Source: Cylicocyclus nassatus | Taxonomy: Eukaryota > Nematoda > Chromadorea > Rhabditida > Strongylidae | Length of the DNA stretch: 64,000 bases | NCBI GenBank assembly: GCA_958299035.1 | Contig: CATQJL010000001.1 | Coordinates: 77,893,594-77,957,593, forward strand | Reading direction: 5' to 3' | Made by a program: the position numbers and the translations under genes | The notes under the pieces: generated by a model | Databases searched by the model: none | What the model saw: the letters and a program-made list of their open reading frames with translations, nothing else | What the model was told of the DNA's origin: nothing | Part shown: positions 47,237 to 59,149 of the stretch, in pieces | Numbering within the stretch: position 1 is the first letter of the stretch | Layout: each line of letters begins with the position of its first letter

Positions 47237-47479
47237 CACCCCAATTTCCGAACCGCTCGACCGCTAACGCAAAAGAGACATCAAAGGGAAGCTAACTGCC
47301 AGGCACGAACACAATAGAAAGCATAAGAAAATATTATTGATCGAAAACGAATGCGAACAGACGCTCCAATGAGGCGCCACTGCTAAATATAGCCTTTCGG
47401 CTGGCAACGCGCTAGGGCGAGGAGAGGTCCGGCGGCGATTGCGGCAAGCGTGGGAAAGTACCGTAATCTTCGCCGGATA

Positions 47480-47589
47480 GGCTGCGTTCATACTGATTTC
47501 GTAAACCAGGGAACAGTCCCAGCACAACGCTCACTTTAGGCGCTGTGCTGGAACTGTTCCCGAGCTTCGGGATCAGTATGAACGCAGCC
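47480..47589. mobile_element. 110-base MITE with ATA duplication
   Basis: GGCTGCGTTCATACTGAT and its exact inverse form the ends, with ATA on both sides (47477-47479 and 47590-47592). An inner inverted pair (CCAGCACA against TGTGCTGG) makes it fold almost fully. A 3-base duplication fits PIF/Harbinger. Confidence 0.85.
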
Positions 47590-47715
47590 ATAGCGCGGTA
47601 GCAACCAGTGCGGCCTCCTACTCCTAGGAGCGATCGCAAGCCGCGATTGAGCCGCGACACATAACGGATTTGGAGCGTACGCTGCGTACGTCGCGTATGC
47701 GGCGTACTCAGCGCA

Positions 47716-49382
47716 GTTTTCAGCTTAAAGGACTTTGGCCTCTAACAATTTCACCTTTTTTCGAGGAAAGTCCAGGATGCGGCCACTGCGCCGCAATCAA
47801 TATATGACAAAGCCGCAATGTATTCTGAGCGTTCGTCTTAATAGTGGCCAACATTCTTACGAGTTTCTGCAAGAAGGCCGCAAGAAATCAGCGACCTATG
47901 TTTTCGGTGCCCGCCTGCCTATAAATCGCAGGGCCGCCTACCCTTGGCAAATTTCTGGGCATTTGCTTGATTAAATAATCTAGGATCACTTTTGCTGCAA
48001 TCAGAGAGCATGAGAAAGAGCTTTTACATCGATAAAATAAATTCTCCCTCTATACAAGCAATCCGTTATAATCGAATTTTTAAGGAGCTGTGGCCGTATC
48101 CATCAAAGAATTCTGAGAGTAAGAATTATTTTTGAGATGGATTTTATGCCTAGAAAGCATAAAACAAGTTTCACGAAGCACAGGGTTGGCTTAACATCAA
48201 AGGTTAAAATTAGCCCTAAGGGTACATCTTACCCCCGCAAAGCGATTAACCTGTGTTCATAAAACTCCCAGGGTAAATCGCCCTCATGAGGACGTGGCTT
48301 ATCAGGAGACATTTAACCCTAGCATAGAGCATCAGCTTCATAATAAATAAACATAATGTGATCTCTCAATGCACCACTCGGTCTCAACGATACTGTTTTA
48401 ACAACAAACGCATATTTTTACTTGTTAGTCATCTCAGACTTCCTTTTTTTATTATTTTGCTGGTCAACTTCAAACGCATCTAGTTGAACTACGATAGTGT
48501 GATCATGTATCAAAACATTTACTTAACGAGTATCCTAAGAGCCACGTTCCTGAATACCTGTTAATCGATTTCTGGGGTAAGGAGCCTTGAAGAAAGATTT
48601 CCCCTCAAAGGTTCGTTGGTCGATACGGGTTAGCCGCTTTCCGGGGTAAACACTACCCTACACTCAAGCGTTCGTTGACGAATACGATACTGGACACTGC
48701 TTGTTAAATGTTTTGACTTTTTCCGTTAGTGTTTGTGTTCCTAAATGCTTTTGTTAATTGTTCTGGTTATGGCACGCCTTGCGCGTAACATTTGAATAAA
48801 TGAATAAAACTGCTGCTTTAAGAATTAATCCTATAAGGATCACAATCCATTAGAGTATATTGCTAAGTCATTTTAGGCATTCACTTATCTATTTCATGAG
48901 CTGTTCATAGCACTTTTTCCCTCTACAGAAAATATCAAGTTTTCAATCAATGATTTGTGAGGAAAAATGGCTACGAGCGTACTCTGCGTTTATCTATCGT
49001 TTCATCTATCATAGCTAACGTGATAAATTTGAATCCCCCAAAAATAGACAAGAAGCAATAGTAGAAAAGATCTAAGTAAATTCATAAAATAGGCAAGAAG
49101 CAAAATAAAGGATGAACAACTGCCATAATAAGCTTTGAAGTAACATGTTTCTATTTTAGTTTCAGTCTACATCTGCATGCTTCTGCATTTATTCATGACT
49201 GCGCTCTATCAACTTTCCATTCGCGAAATTGAATTACTCAGCTTGTTGTTTGTGGCAATTCAGCAGTCCATAGCAGTACCACGTCCTTAGCTACAAAAAG
49301 CTTTTGCAAAGCATATCGATTCAATTTTAGCATAAATTAAATTACTGCACTGCGCAATAACAACAATGCAAAAATATTATGC
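47716..49382. other. Intergenic, nothing firm
   Basis: No gene. Between 48190 and 48690 phrases such as GGGTTAGCCGCTTTCCGGGG and GGGTAAA recur loosely. Confidence 0.4.
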
Positions 49383-49390
49383 CCCTCCGC

Positions 49391-51095
49391 CAGAGGTGCG
49401 ATAGGTGGAGCCGGGCCCCCCAAAAGTGAAGGTGGTTCCAGCTACCACTGACCGGCCAAAAGTGAGTGGTAGTGCCGGACACTCACCTCCCAAAAACGTC
49501 GACGGGGGGGGGGGGGGTAACGTCGACTGAGCCTATCCTTCCAGGTCGTTGCCGCCAGTGCGCGGAATATAAGCAAAACAAACGCAAAAAAGATCATTGA
49601 AGGCATAATTTTAGGTACACGGCGGCATATTTATTTAAAACAAACGTGTTTAGTAAAAGGTGTATTTGGAAGTAAAAGATAGCGGGACTGTACGGATTTT
49701 ATTAAGTAAATTTTGTCATAACGTACTACAAACAAAGTAGGTCGATCCAGGGAATAACCGCCGAGAACCAGAATTTTGAATAATAAAATAACGATAAATT
49801 ATGCGAAATTTCCATTTTCATAAATCTTGCGGTTGAAGATGTCAGCAATTGCGACTTTATAGGTTTTGAAGGGCAAATGTTGTTCTACCAGACAGTGAAA
49901 GAATTAGGTCGATCTGAGCAGTGGCCGCCGAGAACGAGAATTTTGAAAAATTAAGCGATTTTAGGTTGCTTAGTGACAGCTGAGGTTTAAACTCCTACAA
50001 ATCTGGAATGTGAAGGTTTGCAATGTTGCAACTTCATAGGTTTTGTAGAGTAAGGATTGCTGTATCGGACCATGTTTTAGCCGTAACGATCCAATAAGAC
50101 ACCGCCGAGATTCAGGCTCTTGAAAAAACAAGTGAAAAACCGCTTTTTGAGATTCAACAGCGCATAACTTCTCTAGAATTGCACAAATCATGTTGCGACT
50201 TCATAGGTTGGATTCTCCTCATCAAGAGCTTTCAGATGATATATAATATGTGGGGGTTTTGCGCCTCTCACAGCATATACCCGGGGGTGGAGACTTTTCA
50301 CCCCAAAGTCTCCACTGGCGGTCTCCGGCCAGTACATTAAATGGGCGAGGTGGAGACTTTGGGGTGAAAAGTCTCCACCCTGGGTTAGAGCCGCAAAAAT
50401 CTTTGAACCCCCCACATATTATATACCATCTGAAAGCTCTTGATGAGAAGAATCTAACCTATGAAGTCGCAACATGATTCGTGCAATTCTGAAGAAGTTA
50501 TGAGCTGTTGAAGTTCAAAAAGCGGATTTTTACCTGCTTTTTCAAGACCCTGGATCTCGGCGGTACTCAATGGATCGGTACGGCTAAGATACACTTCGAT
50601 AGAGAAATTCTTGCTCTACAAAACCTTTAAAGTCGCAACATTGCAAACCTTCACATTCCAGATTTGTAGGAGTTTAAACGTCAGCTGTCACTAAGCAACC
50701 TAAAATCGCTTAATTTTTCAAAATTCTCGTTCTCGGCGGCCACTGCTCAAATCGACTCGATTCTTTCACTATCTGGTAGAACAACACTTGGTCTTCAAAA
50801 CCTATGAAGTCGCAATTGCTGACATCTTCAACTACCAGATATATAACAGTGGAAATTTCGCATGATTTTTCGCTACTTTGTCATTCGAAATACTGGTTCT
50901 CTGCGATTACTGCCTAGATTGACCTACTACATGGGAATATGCTCTCAATACTTTCTTTTACTTTCCTTTTGCTTATTTTCCTTCTTTTAAGCTTCAGCAA
51001 AAAATTTTTTTCAAACCCAAAAGTGAAGGTGGTCACCCGGTATCAGCTCAAAAGTGAAGGTAGGCGGAGACTCGGCTCCGACTATCGCACCTCTG
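49391..51095. mobile_element. Foldback (giant palindromic) hAT-type element
   Basis: The 1705-base element is an inverted repeat almost to its centre near 50325. Its ends CAGAGGTGCGATAGGTGGAG and the inverse of CAGAGGTGCGATAGTCGGAG are flanked by the perfect 8-base duplication CCCTCCGC (49383-49390 and 51096-51103). Each inner arm carries its own hairpin, GTGGAGACTTT and inverse. Frames on opposite strands are mirror images and not genes. The ends resemble those of the family C element at 27444. Confidence 0.93.
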
Positions 51096-51103
51096 CCCTC
51101 CGC

Positions 51104-51600
51104 TATCGTAATTTTCATGCCCCAAGTAAACAGTCGAATCTGACATGTTTAATACTATAAAGGAAACAGCATCCACTGCAAAATTATCAAAGCAATGGAC
51201 AATGACATTTAATGTCATTGCTCGTCGCCTACAATGCGCAAAAAATTACTAGGCAACGAGTGGCTGTCCACATCTCATACATCAGCCAAAAGCTAACTTG
51301 AAACTAAAGCTCACATCTTGTTAAATGCTACACTTCATCAGCTCCTTGAGCCCGTAAGCACGTACATTTTGAAGGAGGGGGATAGAAAGGGAGCACACGT
51401 CGCTTTCAAATCATAAGTCTGTTGTTCCTGAAATGGCTCAACTGTCCTCAGACAATCACAGGCTCTCAGCCGGCGGCCACAAAGCCACCGCGAAAACCCA
51501 CCAAAGGGCGGTGGCCTCATCGCCTCACTGTCGCTTCCCGCTGAGAAGTGGCAGCGAGCGGGCTGCTATAAAGCCTTCAGCGCACAGCGAAATCGCCGCG
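51104..51600. other. Intergenic, GC-rich patch with no clear gene
   Basis: A GC-rich stretch at 51470-51560 has CCGGCGGCCACAAAGCCACCG-like inverted motifs, but no supported frame. Confidence 0.35.
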
Positions 51601-51649
51601 TGGGTCTGAGCTTTATCAGGAGTTCCCTCTCTGATAAAGCTCAGACCCA
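51601..51649. repeat. Perfect 19-bp hairpin
   Basis: TGGGTCTGAGCTTTATCAG and its exact complement flank an 11-base loop. Confidence 0.8.
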
Positions 51650-52580
51650 AGCGCATTGTACCATTTTGCTATTGAAGCGAGAATACTGAAGTGAAGAAGT
51701 GGTGACCGAAACGCCCTGACAACCTGCTCGCCCCTTCATCGATCGCCAGAGTACTATATCGCACACAGTCAAAGCGCAGGGTCCCAACATATTCAAAATT
51801 GACAGCTTCTGGAGTAGCCAGTTTTCAACATTTTTCGTACTTTGAGAGCTGCATTTTTTGCAATTAGCGGAAAGAATAAACCCAAATAAGCGACTAAAAT
51901 TTTGTTTGAAATGTTGACCGGACGCTGCCTTTAAACGGGCTTTTCCAGCATTTTCAAGATGTTTTTTTTCGAAAGTTTACTTTTGCGAAATCGTCAAATA
52001 CAAAAGCACTTAAACACTAATAAATTTCCAAAATCTGAAACAAAAAAACATAAAATCTATATAGTATAAGATCGATTATGATCAAACGTTAAATTTAGAG
52101 GTCCACTGAGCGTTTACTGTTCCAAAACTGAGACGGAATCAAAAAGAGGAATTATAACGGTCTTCTTTTTGCAAATCGAAAAAAAAACACCCGTGGGAAA
52201 GAGGAGAAAAATCGCATCCAATGACAGATCCTTACATGCATGCCGTTTGCTGTTCTATAAGACTTGGGATGATCGAATATGTTGGAGCAACGAACAAATA
52301 TTTTTTAACAATCCTAAAAAGCCAACTATGAATGCGAAAAAAATGAATTTATTTGCATTGTGCTTATTTCTTCAAACTGTACTCAATGCTCTTGTGAAAA
52401 AACGATAAAAAATAGCTGGATTAAGTAGGCAAAATTTAAAAAAATAAAACGGTTGAAAATTTGTACGATTATCTCAGCAAACATTGAAGGGACAAGTTCG
52501 TGACCGCTAAAATAGGAAGAGATTTGGCATCAAATACCTTTTAAAGCGTTTGTCCAGATTTATTCTGTACGAGCTGGCAC
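51650..52580. other. Intergenic; lone TTTAAA-type MITE end
   Basis: CCGGACGCTGCCTTTAAA at about 51919-51936 looks like the right end of a TTTAAA-flanked MITE whose left end was not found. Confidence 0.4.
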
Positions 52581-52653
52581 AGATTAAGCACGATGGTCTG
52601 GCCCTAGAACGGGGTTCCACCCCGTTCTGGGGCCAGACCATCGTGCTTAATCT
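52581..52653. repeat. Near-perfect 34-pair hairpin
   Basis: A 73-base structure has arms AGATTAAGCACGATGGTCTG.. and its complement, a single T-G pair in the middle, and a loop of five (TTCCA). Nothing else nearby explains it. Confidence 0.9.
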
Positions 52654-53049
52654 CTCATGTGGCGAAATTTACCCTTCTGTTGATTAGACTCCTCGTGGGT
52701 TCGCTTCCTACTGTCCTTACCTAATGACCAGCAGATCAAAACGGGCTTTACCGCTCAGCCTTCATGACTACGAGAAATGTGTACAGACATACAAATACAC
52801 AGATATTCTGCTTTATATGTGGAGAGAAATTATTTGAGCATAAGCTTAAAAAACTTTAGAATCCGCCTAATATATCAATCATTTTCATTTTCATGCAATA
52901 GCCTAAGGCGTTCCATAAAAAAATGAAGAATATTAATCTCACATTGTTTCCATCAAAAACCAGTTTAACACTACCAGTTTGAATCGTCAGACATCTTCGC
53001 GACGTCCTAACCAACAGCATAGGAAGATGAATGACTAAAAAGAACGCGT
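52654..53049. other. Intergenic, nothing recognised
   Basis: AT-rich, no feature seen. Confidence 0.4.
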
Positions 53050-54375
53050 TTATAAGACGTCATCCGTCTGGTTACCTCGCTGTGCCGTGAGTTGTGTCAG
53101 TCACCAAGGTTTTACCAAGCGGGCCCGCCTAAGCCGTGTTTGCACACAAGGGCAGACGCCTAATTCTAAACGAAGCCAAGGTTTTTTTAAACATTTTGAT
53201 CTACTTTTCTTGTTTCTATCCTTTCCCTGCGGCTCTTTCTTGTTGATTTGTAGCTTTAAGGGTTATATGTGCGTTTTGCAATGAAATTCTTGTTTCAATT
53301 TTACGGTCAGAAGAGCTAGGAAGATGCGCACTCAAAGAGAATTGAAGTGTGGGTGCCATTATCTCTGCAATATGAGCACCTAGTGCTCATACCTTGGTAG
53401 GATAGTCCTCAAATAACTTTTACTTGAACTTCTGATTTTCATTAAAGTTGGCATTAGTAATTATTTACTTTGCATTTTTTATAAGGCGTGGTTGTAAATC
53501 AATAGGAAGTTCGAAGCTAAGGCTGCTACCTAAGGACTATCCATCGTAGTTATGAGCACAGCTGTTTGCATCGCAGATAAGCTCACTTGCAACTCACTTT
53601 CCTGCGATTGTGTGTCTTCCTCACTTTTTTGAAGTAAAGCCAAAGTCACTCTGACAAAGGAAGCATGATTACTCAAGGTGACCCTTTTAGGTGATTTATA
53701 TATTGAAGTCATACTAGGCAGATTTCAAATTTGCTTTCTTATCTGCAGAACATTTATGGATGAGAAGTCATGAGGCGCGCAATGGAGTAAAAAAATGAGT
53801 TTCAAGTAGGAATGAAAATAGCTGTAATACTTTTTCAGCTTTTCGATAGAACAACGATAATAACGATAAACGCATCATCAGAGCACTTTATTGAAAATGA
53901 TTCAAAATAGATATAAATCAGACTTGGTTGCATTATTTGAGGACTAGTAAGATTTTAACGACTGAATTTACCCGAAAAGCACATTCAATTTTTCGCCTCA
54001 AAAAACGCTCATAACTCCTTCTCCATAAAAGTGCTCTGCAGATAAGGAAGGCAAGTTTAAAATCAGCGTTTTATATCCTTTACTATGGTACACAACCCAT
54101 TCAAGCAGGCCACTTCGACTTAACAAGCTTCACCTGTGAGAATTTCAATGCAGAATAGAACGCATGACCCGTAAAGCAACACTTCAACAAAAAGCCGCAG
54201 CGAAAAGCGACCCGAAGAAGAGCTCAGATAAAAACGCGAAAGATAGACTTCGACGTCATTTGAAATCAGGCGTCTGCCTTTGTGTGCAGCAACGGCAAGG
54301 GCGAGCCCGTTGACCTCTTCCGGGATAAACTTTTGTGCAATGACAGCGGTACAGCGAGGTGAAAATACAGATGAC
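53050..54375. repeat. Inverted repeat arms beside the Penelope-like element
   Basis: 53050-53165 matches the reverse of about 54255-54375: both read GACGTCATC.GT, CCTCGCTGT.CCG and CACACAAGGGCAGACGCCT in the same order. Penelope-like elements often carry such terminal repeats, so these may be remnants of theirs. The MITE at 53733 sits between the arms. A 49-codon frame at 54164-54313 overlaps the right arm and is probably not a gene. Confidence 0.65.
53733..54043. mobile_element. Hairpin MITE, paired with 10535-10835
   Basis: TTATCTGCAGAACATTTATG at the left is answered by CTCTGCAGATAAGGAAGGC at the right. Internal blocks such as AGTAAGATTTTA match the copy at 10535. Confidence 0.6.
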
Positions 54376-54638
54376 GTCTACTATACTGAACATGCAAAAC
54401 TTATAAGCAACCGGTCAACGTAATGATACTCAAAAAAGATCATGATTCGTAGTTAAAGAAAAGATTTCTTCCTGAAAGGGGGCTGATTTTTTTTGCAAGT
54501 ACTATCTGAATGGCCTTGACTTTCACCACAACTGCAGCGATTGCATCACTTTGTCATCATCGAAAAAGACTTCAATTGTAATACAGTTTTTTGAAGCAGT
54601 CGACCAAGGTTGGTAGCAAGACCTTATTGAACGATAAG

Positions 54639-54671
54639 TTAACGTTTCGGCGGTCCGTCCGCCTTCTTCAG
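54639..54671 (-). ncRNA. Hammerhead-ribozyme-like core of the Penelope-like element
   Basis: On the minus strand the order CTGAAGA, then a GGCGG/CCGCC stem with a short loop, then GAAAC fits the conserved hammerhead core (CUGANGA - stem II - GAAA). It lies about 230 bases downstream of the element's coding remnant on the same strand, where Penelope-like elements are known to carry hammerhead motifs. Stems I and III could not be confirmed by eye, so self-cleavage is not claimed. Confidence 0.5.
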
Positions 54672-54899
54672 GGCTTCCTGAAAGATCGAGACTTTGAGAA
54701 CTGCCCGCTCAAACACCGTGTTTGGCAGTGGATTCAGTTTGACTATGTGATGGAGTGGCAGAGTCAATGTTGAAAGCTTGATCTCAGCCTTGCCAGATCA
54801 GGATGTAGAGACCGAACGACCAGTACTGCGCTGCAGCTGCGCAATGAGTGAGTATGATAGTCAGGGTCACCAATGCTCTTTATGTGGTCATAGAAGATC

Positions 54900-56876
54900 T
54901 CGTATTAGAATCCACATAGCGTATAATAAGGGAGCAGTTCACTGTTCATGTAATGCCTTCATCTTTGCGGTTCATTTTTGGTGATTTGGACGCTATTCAA
55001 AAGGAACCGCTCCTAATTACATGCAGTCGCCTGCTTTTCCAGGCAAGAAGATGACACAATCAGCGGTCGCGTGCAGATTCTGTTGTGCGCTCGATTGCGG
55101 CTATTGTTTTCGAGATCAGTAGGTGGGATATCTATAACTCTGACGGAATCATCGAGGACCGCTTGAAATAAAGATTTTCTGATACTGCTGAATTCATCAG
55201 TCACGAATGGAACACAGAACAGTAATTTTGCTGTCTGGTTCATTTCGATCGGTCTGCTTTCTTGCCTACAGGTATGCTTTGGTGCACTTCTTGCGGGATA
55301 GCCGTTAGGATATGCAACCTGTTTGGCAAGGTTAATCGATGCATTGCGCTGTTCCGCGTTGAATGAAACCAATTTTGCTGTTTTGTACATGTTTCTTATC
55401 ACGGACAGTTTCCTGCTCCAAGAATGCGCAGAGCGGTAGTGAACTAATATATTATTACTTATTACTAGCGGGTTTGCGAAACCGTTTAGTTACCTATGAT
55501 CCGTGAGATTAAGACATCTGGACGTTAAGGAATACTAGCCGCATTTTCATCGGGTTTATCCCGCGTAAATCTTATGTTAGGGACTGGCTATTTAGCCCGA
55601 ATATTGAAGCATATGTCTATTTCACTTTGAGTTGGACATATGATGCAGCAGAGAGTCAATGTATCGATAAAAGAGCAAGGGACTACGATCCAGTAGGGGT
55701 TTCTCGATCTTTAACATGAAGACGGTTGCAGCGACGGGAGCCAATCTTTGCCCCATCGCTAGGCTACGTGCCTACTTGTAATACCTTCCTGACCATCGAA
55801 ATACATTGCAATTCAGGCATTCCTTCAAAAGTGTCATAATTTGTTTAACGCTGAATCCATATATGTTGAGAGCAGATTGATGTTTCAAAAGCAGCTCATA
55901 CACGGCTTCCATAGCATCTTCATTGGAGACATTTGTTGGAGACAACGAAGTGACATCAAAGGTCTCTATCGCAAATTCTCCATCAAGCTGCGTTGTACTG
56001 ATCTGCTCCAAAAACATTTTAGAATTCGAAAGATGAGCAGGCACATATTTTAGTATTTGCGCTAAGATTATAGTTTAACAACCATGGGATTCTATCATTT
56101 GGGCCTCCGCAGCTGCTTATTATGGGTCTTACTCCGTAGTTTAATGGATTTTCAGAGACCAATTCTGACGCAAGGAGTTTGTGTGTCTTTATTAGACGTA
56201 AAGGACTGAACATTTGGGTAAATCGATCTTAAGATGTGATATCAGAGCTTTAGGAAAGCCGATAGTGTTCGCTATATTTACCAACACTTTGTTCAAACGA
56301 CGGCTTTGTTTCGCCAACTCTTGTTTAGAAGAAGTGCAATACAGAGTGCTATCATCTAAGTGGTGTTCAGTTATGGCCATATCTAAGTTACGCGTCATCA
56401 CCACGAATTCCCCTCCTTTATCGCTAATTGATATTCTTATTTTATTAATTAGTGCGTAGATTATGAAGTTTGCGTAAACCGCAACGTTGAATGGGAGTGA
56501 GATTGCTAATGATATGCTTTTTTGAAAACTGTGTTAGAATATTGAAAATTGATGTGGCCAGCACGCGAAATTTTGTGTCCACGATTGGATAAGGTTCTGA
56601 AGGCTTGAAGGTCAGTGATGGAAATGGAATATGAGGTACACGAGCGCAAGTACTTGCACTGTTTTGACGAGATTCATCACTTTGCCTTGCTCTCTGACGT
56701 AGACGTTCATGCAGCAGCTTTAGGTTACCAACAACTTTTTGCGTCACCCATGCTGTGACGAACTGGGTGGGCGCAGAGCTTGAACTCATACTGAGAACTG
56801 ATAGCGCGCTTTCAGAAAGAGAGACATTGCAAATAAGTGAAACTCGGGCCATTGTGCGCGCAGCCTCACGGATCAT
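54900..56876 (-). pseudogene. Penelope-like retroelement, decayed reverse transcriptase
   Basis: Read on the minus strand from 56876: an N-terminal region; LTPIQRCGLRKLHNLR near 56460; EFVVMTRNLDMAITEHHLDD near 56400; KTHKLLASEL and GVRPIISSCGGPNDRIPW near 56150; FDVTSLSPTNVSNEDAMEAV near 55960; CNVFRWSGRYYK near 55785; LAMGQRLAP near 55750; YRYIDS near 55640, where the usual second Asp of the catalytic pair is Ser. NILVHYRSAH was near 55430. An RN-R-C region follows near 55050 and a KSPKMNRKDEG C-terminal trace near 54950. The GIY-YIG endonuclease core between these last two is missing. Several frameshifts and stops make it dead. Confidence 0.92.
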
Positions 56877-56885
56877 ACGTAACTA

Positions 56886-57917
56886 TTATGTCGATGCAAA
56901 AGTTTTGTCAGTTTCTTCAATCCATCGGCAAACACGTTAGAATGAAGATAAACTAATACTTTGAAACGTATCCAATGCAGAATTTCTTCCTCTTTCCAGC
57001 CGCCAAACTCCCATTGTGTTTCGTTGAGAGAGCGATGAGGTAATCGCTGGAAACTGCAACCATTCGTTTTTACCATGTCCAAATTTCACTGAATTTCAGA
57101 ATTTTTGTATAAGACTTTTGGAGGAGCCCTAATAACCTTCAGATAGGGCAAACCTTTTGCCAACAGATACAGTTTTCTTTAGCCCTACGCCTTGTTTTTC
57201 AGAATTTCTACGACTTATTTTTTAAAGTGACCAAATTTTACATTCAGCCTATTTTAACTTCGTAGAACATAAAATGTTGAACACTTTCACTTTAACAGTC
57301 ACCGTTCAATGTAACTTTTTCTCCTCCTTCTGACACTTGTCTTTTTTGCCGAGGCAGGCGAAATTTGTGGGGAAAATTGCAGTATTTCTCGATTTCAGAA
57401 GTGCGCACTGATGTAACGTATGCTTCAAAGTCCTCATAATTTGAAGCGAAAGTCGCTCACTTATTTTGTAATGGTAGCGGTAGTAATAATCGAGTGTTAA
57501 AATCTCAGTATTCTGTAGTTTTTGCAGTGTCTGGTGCAATAACAAGCTATGCGATTTTTCCAAAACACAAGCCTTTTAGAAAATTATTTAGCAAAAATCA
57601 GAAAAAGTAGCCTAAAAAACAGAAAAAAAACAGCATAAGATGGCAAAAGGTTTGCACTATCTGATGGTCATTAGAGCTCCTCCGGAATTCTCATACAAAA
57701 ATTTTGAAAATTGGTGAAATTTGGACATGGTAAAAACAAATGGTTGCAGTTTCCAGCGAATATCTCATCACTCTCTCAACAAAGCACAAAGGGAGTTTGG
57801 CGGCTGGAAAGAGGAAGAAATTCTGCATTGGATACATTTCAACGTATTAGTTTATCTTCATTCTAACGTGTTTGCCGATCGATTGAAAAAACTGACAAAA
57901 CTTTTGCACCGACCTAA
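56886..57917. mobile_element. Mariner-type palindromic MITE (1032 bases) inside a Penelope fragment
   Basis: The ends TTATGTCGATGCAAAAGTTT and the inverse of TTAGGTCGGTGCAAAAGTTT are flanked by TA (56884-56885 and 57918-57919). Arms are complementary over at least 200 bases, including the GCCGCCAAACTCCC segment and its inverse near 57800. Confidence 0.92.
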
Positions 57918-58003
57918 TAAATGGTTTCGCGAACCCGCTAGTAAGAATATATTAGTTCACTACCGCTCTGCGCATCCTTGGAGCAGGAAACTGTTCGTGT
58001 CCG
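57918..58003 (+). pseudogene. Second Penelope-like fragment, plus strand
   Basis: The plus strand reads KWFREPASKNILVHYRSAHP, the same stretch as the minus-strand element near 55430-55490. Its upstream part (CTCACGGATCATACGTAAC at about 56868-56884) lies on the other side of the MITE at 56886, so the MITE split this copy. It faces the larger copy head to head. Confidence 0.85.
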
Positions 58004-58005
58004 TG

Positions 58006-58826
58006 TCCTTTTCAAGGCGAAAACTAAAAAGATTCAACTGACCGAAAAATCGAGAAAAAATCATAACTCCGACTGAAAAAGCCTTACAAAAATTCTAACT
58101 GCCTCGCGCAAACACTATCCACACAAACACTATCTAAGACACTTAAATACGCCGTTGCCGTATTTTTTCTTTGCTAGAAATTAAGAAAATGAAGATTTCC
58201 ATGTTTGCTGAAGCAATGCTTTGGTGTCCCTACATAGATAGTTGTATACCACTAGCTTGTAGAAGTACAAATGTAAATTTTCAGCTCTATAGAGGCATTA
58301 GTTTTCGAGACATATGGATTTTGGCGTAGGGCACTCAAGTAAGACAAGCAATATTCGACATAAGACAAGCGATCTTCGACATTTCTCGAGAACCAAAGCA
58401 TGTAGGGAGCTGAAAATTAACATTTGCAATTCAGGCTAGTAGTACACAAGTATATATGTAGGAACATCGCGGCATCACTTTGGCAAAATCATGAAAATCT
58501 TCGTTTTCTTAATTTCTAGCCAATGAAAAAACACGGCAACGGCGTATATAAGTGCCTTAGATGGATAGAGTTTACGCGAGCAAGATAAAATTTTTGTAGG
58601 AATTTTTTCAAACGGAGTTTTCTCGATTTTTCGGTCAGTTGAATCTTTAGTTTTCGCCTTGAAAATCGAGATGGAATACAGCTATGCAAAAGCAAGACAG
58701 CCATCTTGTAGAGCTTGCTCTGCTCTATCGAACAGTACCTTGCAACCTATTCAGAAACGAGAAAGCGTATGACTTATTGCGGTCGAAATTCAAAACGGAA
58801 GGAACTTGTGGGACAACTTAAGCAAG
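58006..58826. mobile_element. Hairpin MITE of the abundant family, largest copy
   Basis: The axis is near 58350, with arms of about 330 bases (TTTTCAAGGCGAAAACTAAA against its inverse near 58660). The right side continues through GTAGAGCTTGCTCTGCTC to a mariner-type end, the inverse of TTAAGTTGTCCCACAAGTTC, at about 58826. The left end is lost next to the Penelope fragment. It shows that the family belongs to the mariner type. Confidence 0.8.
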
Positions 58827-59149
58827 TATTAGGGTGGATAAATGATTTTGTTTGACATGCCAACTCGAAGCTCTATAGCAATTCAAGTAACGGTCAGCTA
58901 GCTATGGTTTTTTGTGAGGAGGTAAATAACCTTCGATTCAACTGACTTGGCGTCTGGAAGACGAAGATTTGTGACCTAGTTGAAGCCGCTCGAGCCCGCG
59001 ATGAGTCTGCGTAGTCCCCCTAGTCTCCTACTCCTCCTAGTCCTCAGTAGTCTATGTAGTAGACAATTGAGTAAACAGTATTTATCGATTTCATGTAATC
59101 ATCTTGCCTACTTCATGATTATAAAGATATGGTGTTAAGAACTTTTTCC
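58827..59149. other. Intergenic, nothing recognised
   Basis: No supported feature. Confidence 0.4.

Noticed and set aside
50188..50477. Two nearly identical 75-residue frames on opposite strands
   Set aside because: They are mirror images generated by the palindromic foldback element.
53040..53190. tRNA-like GC-rich stretch
   Set aside because: No cloverleaf or T-loop consensus; it is one arm of an inverted repeat near the Penelope-like element.
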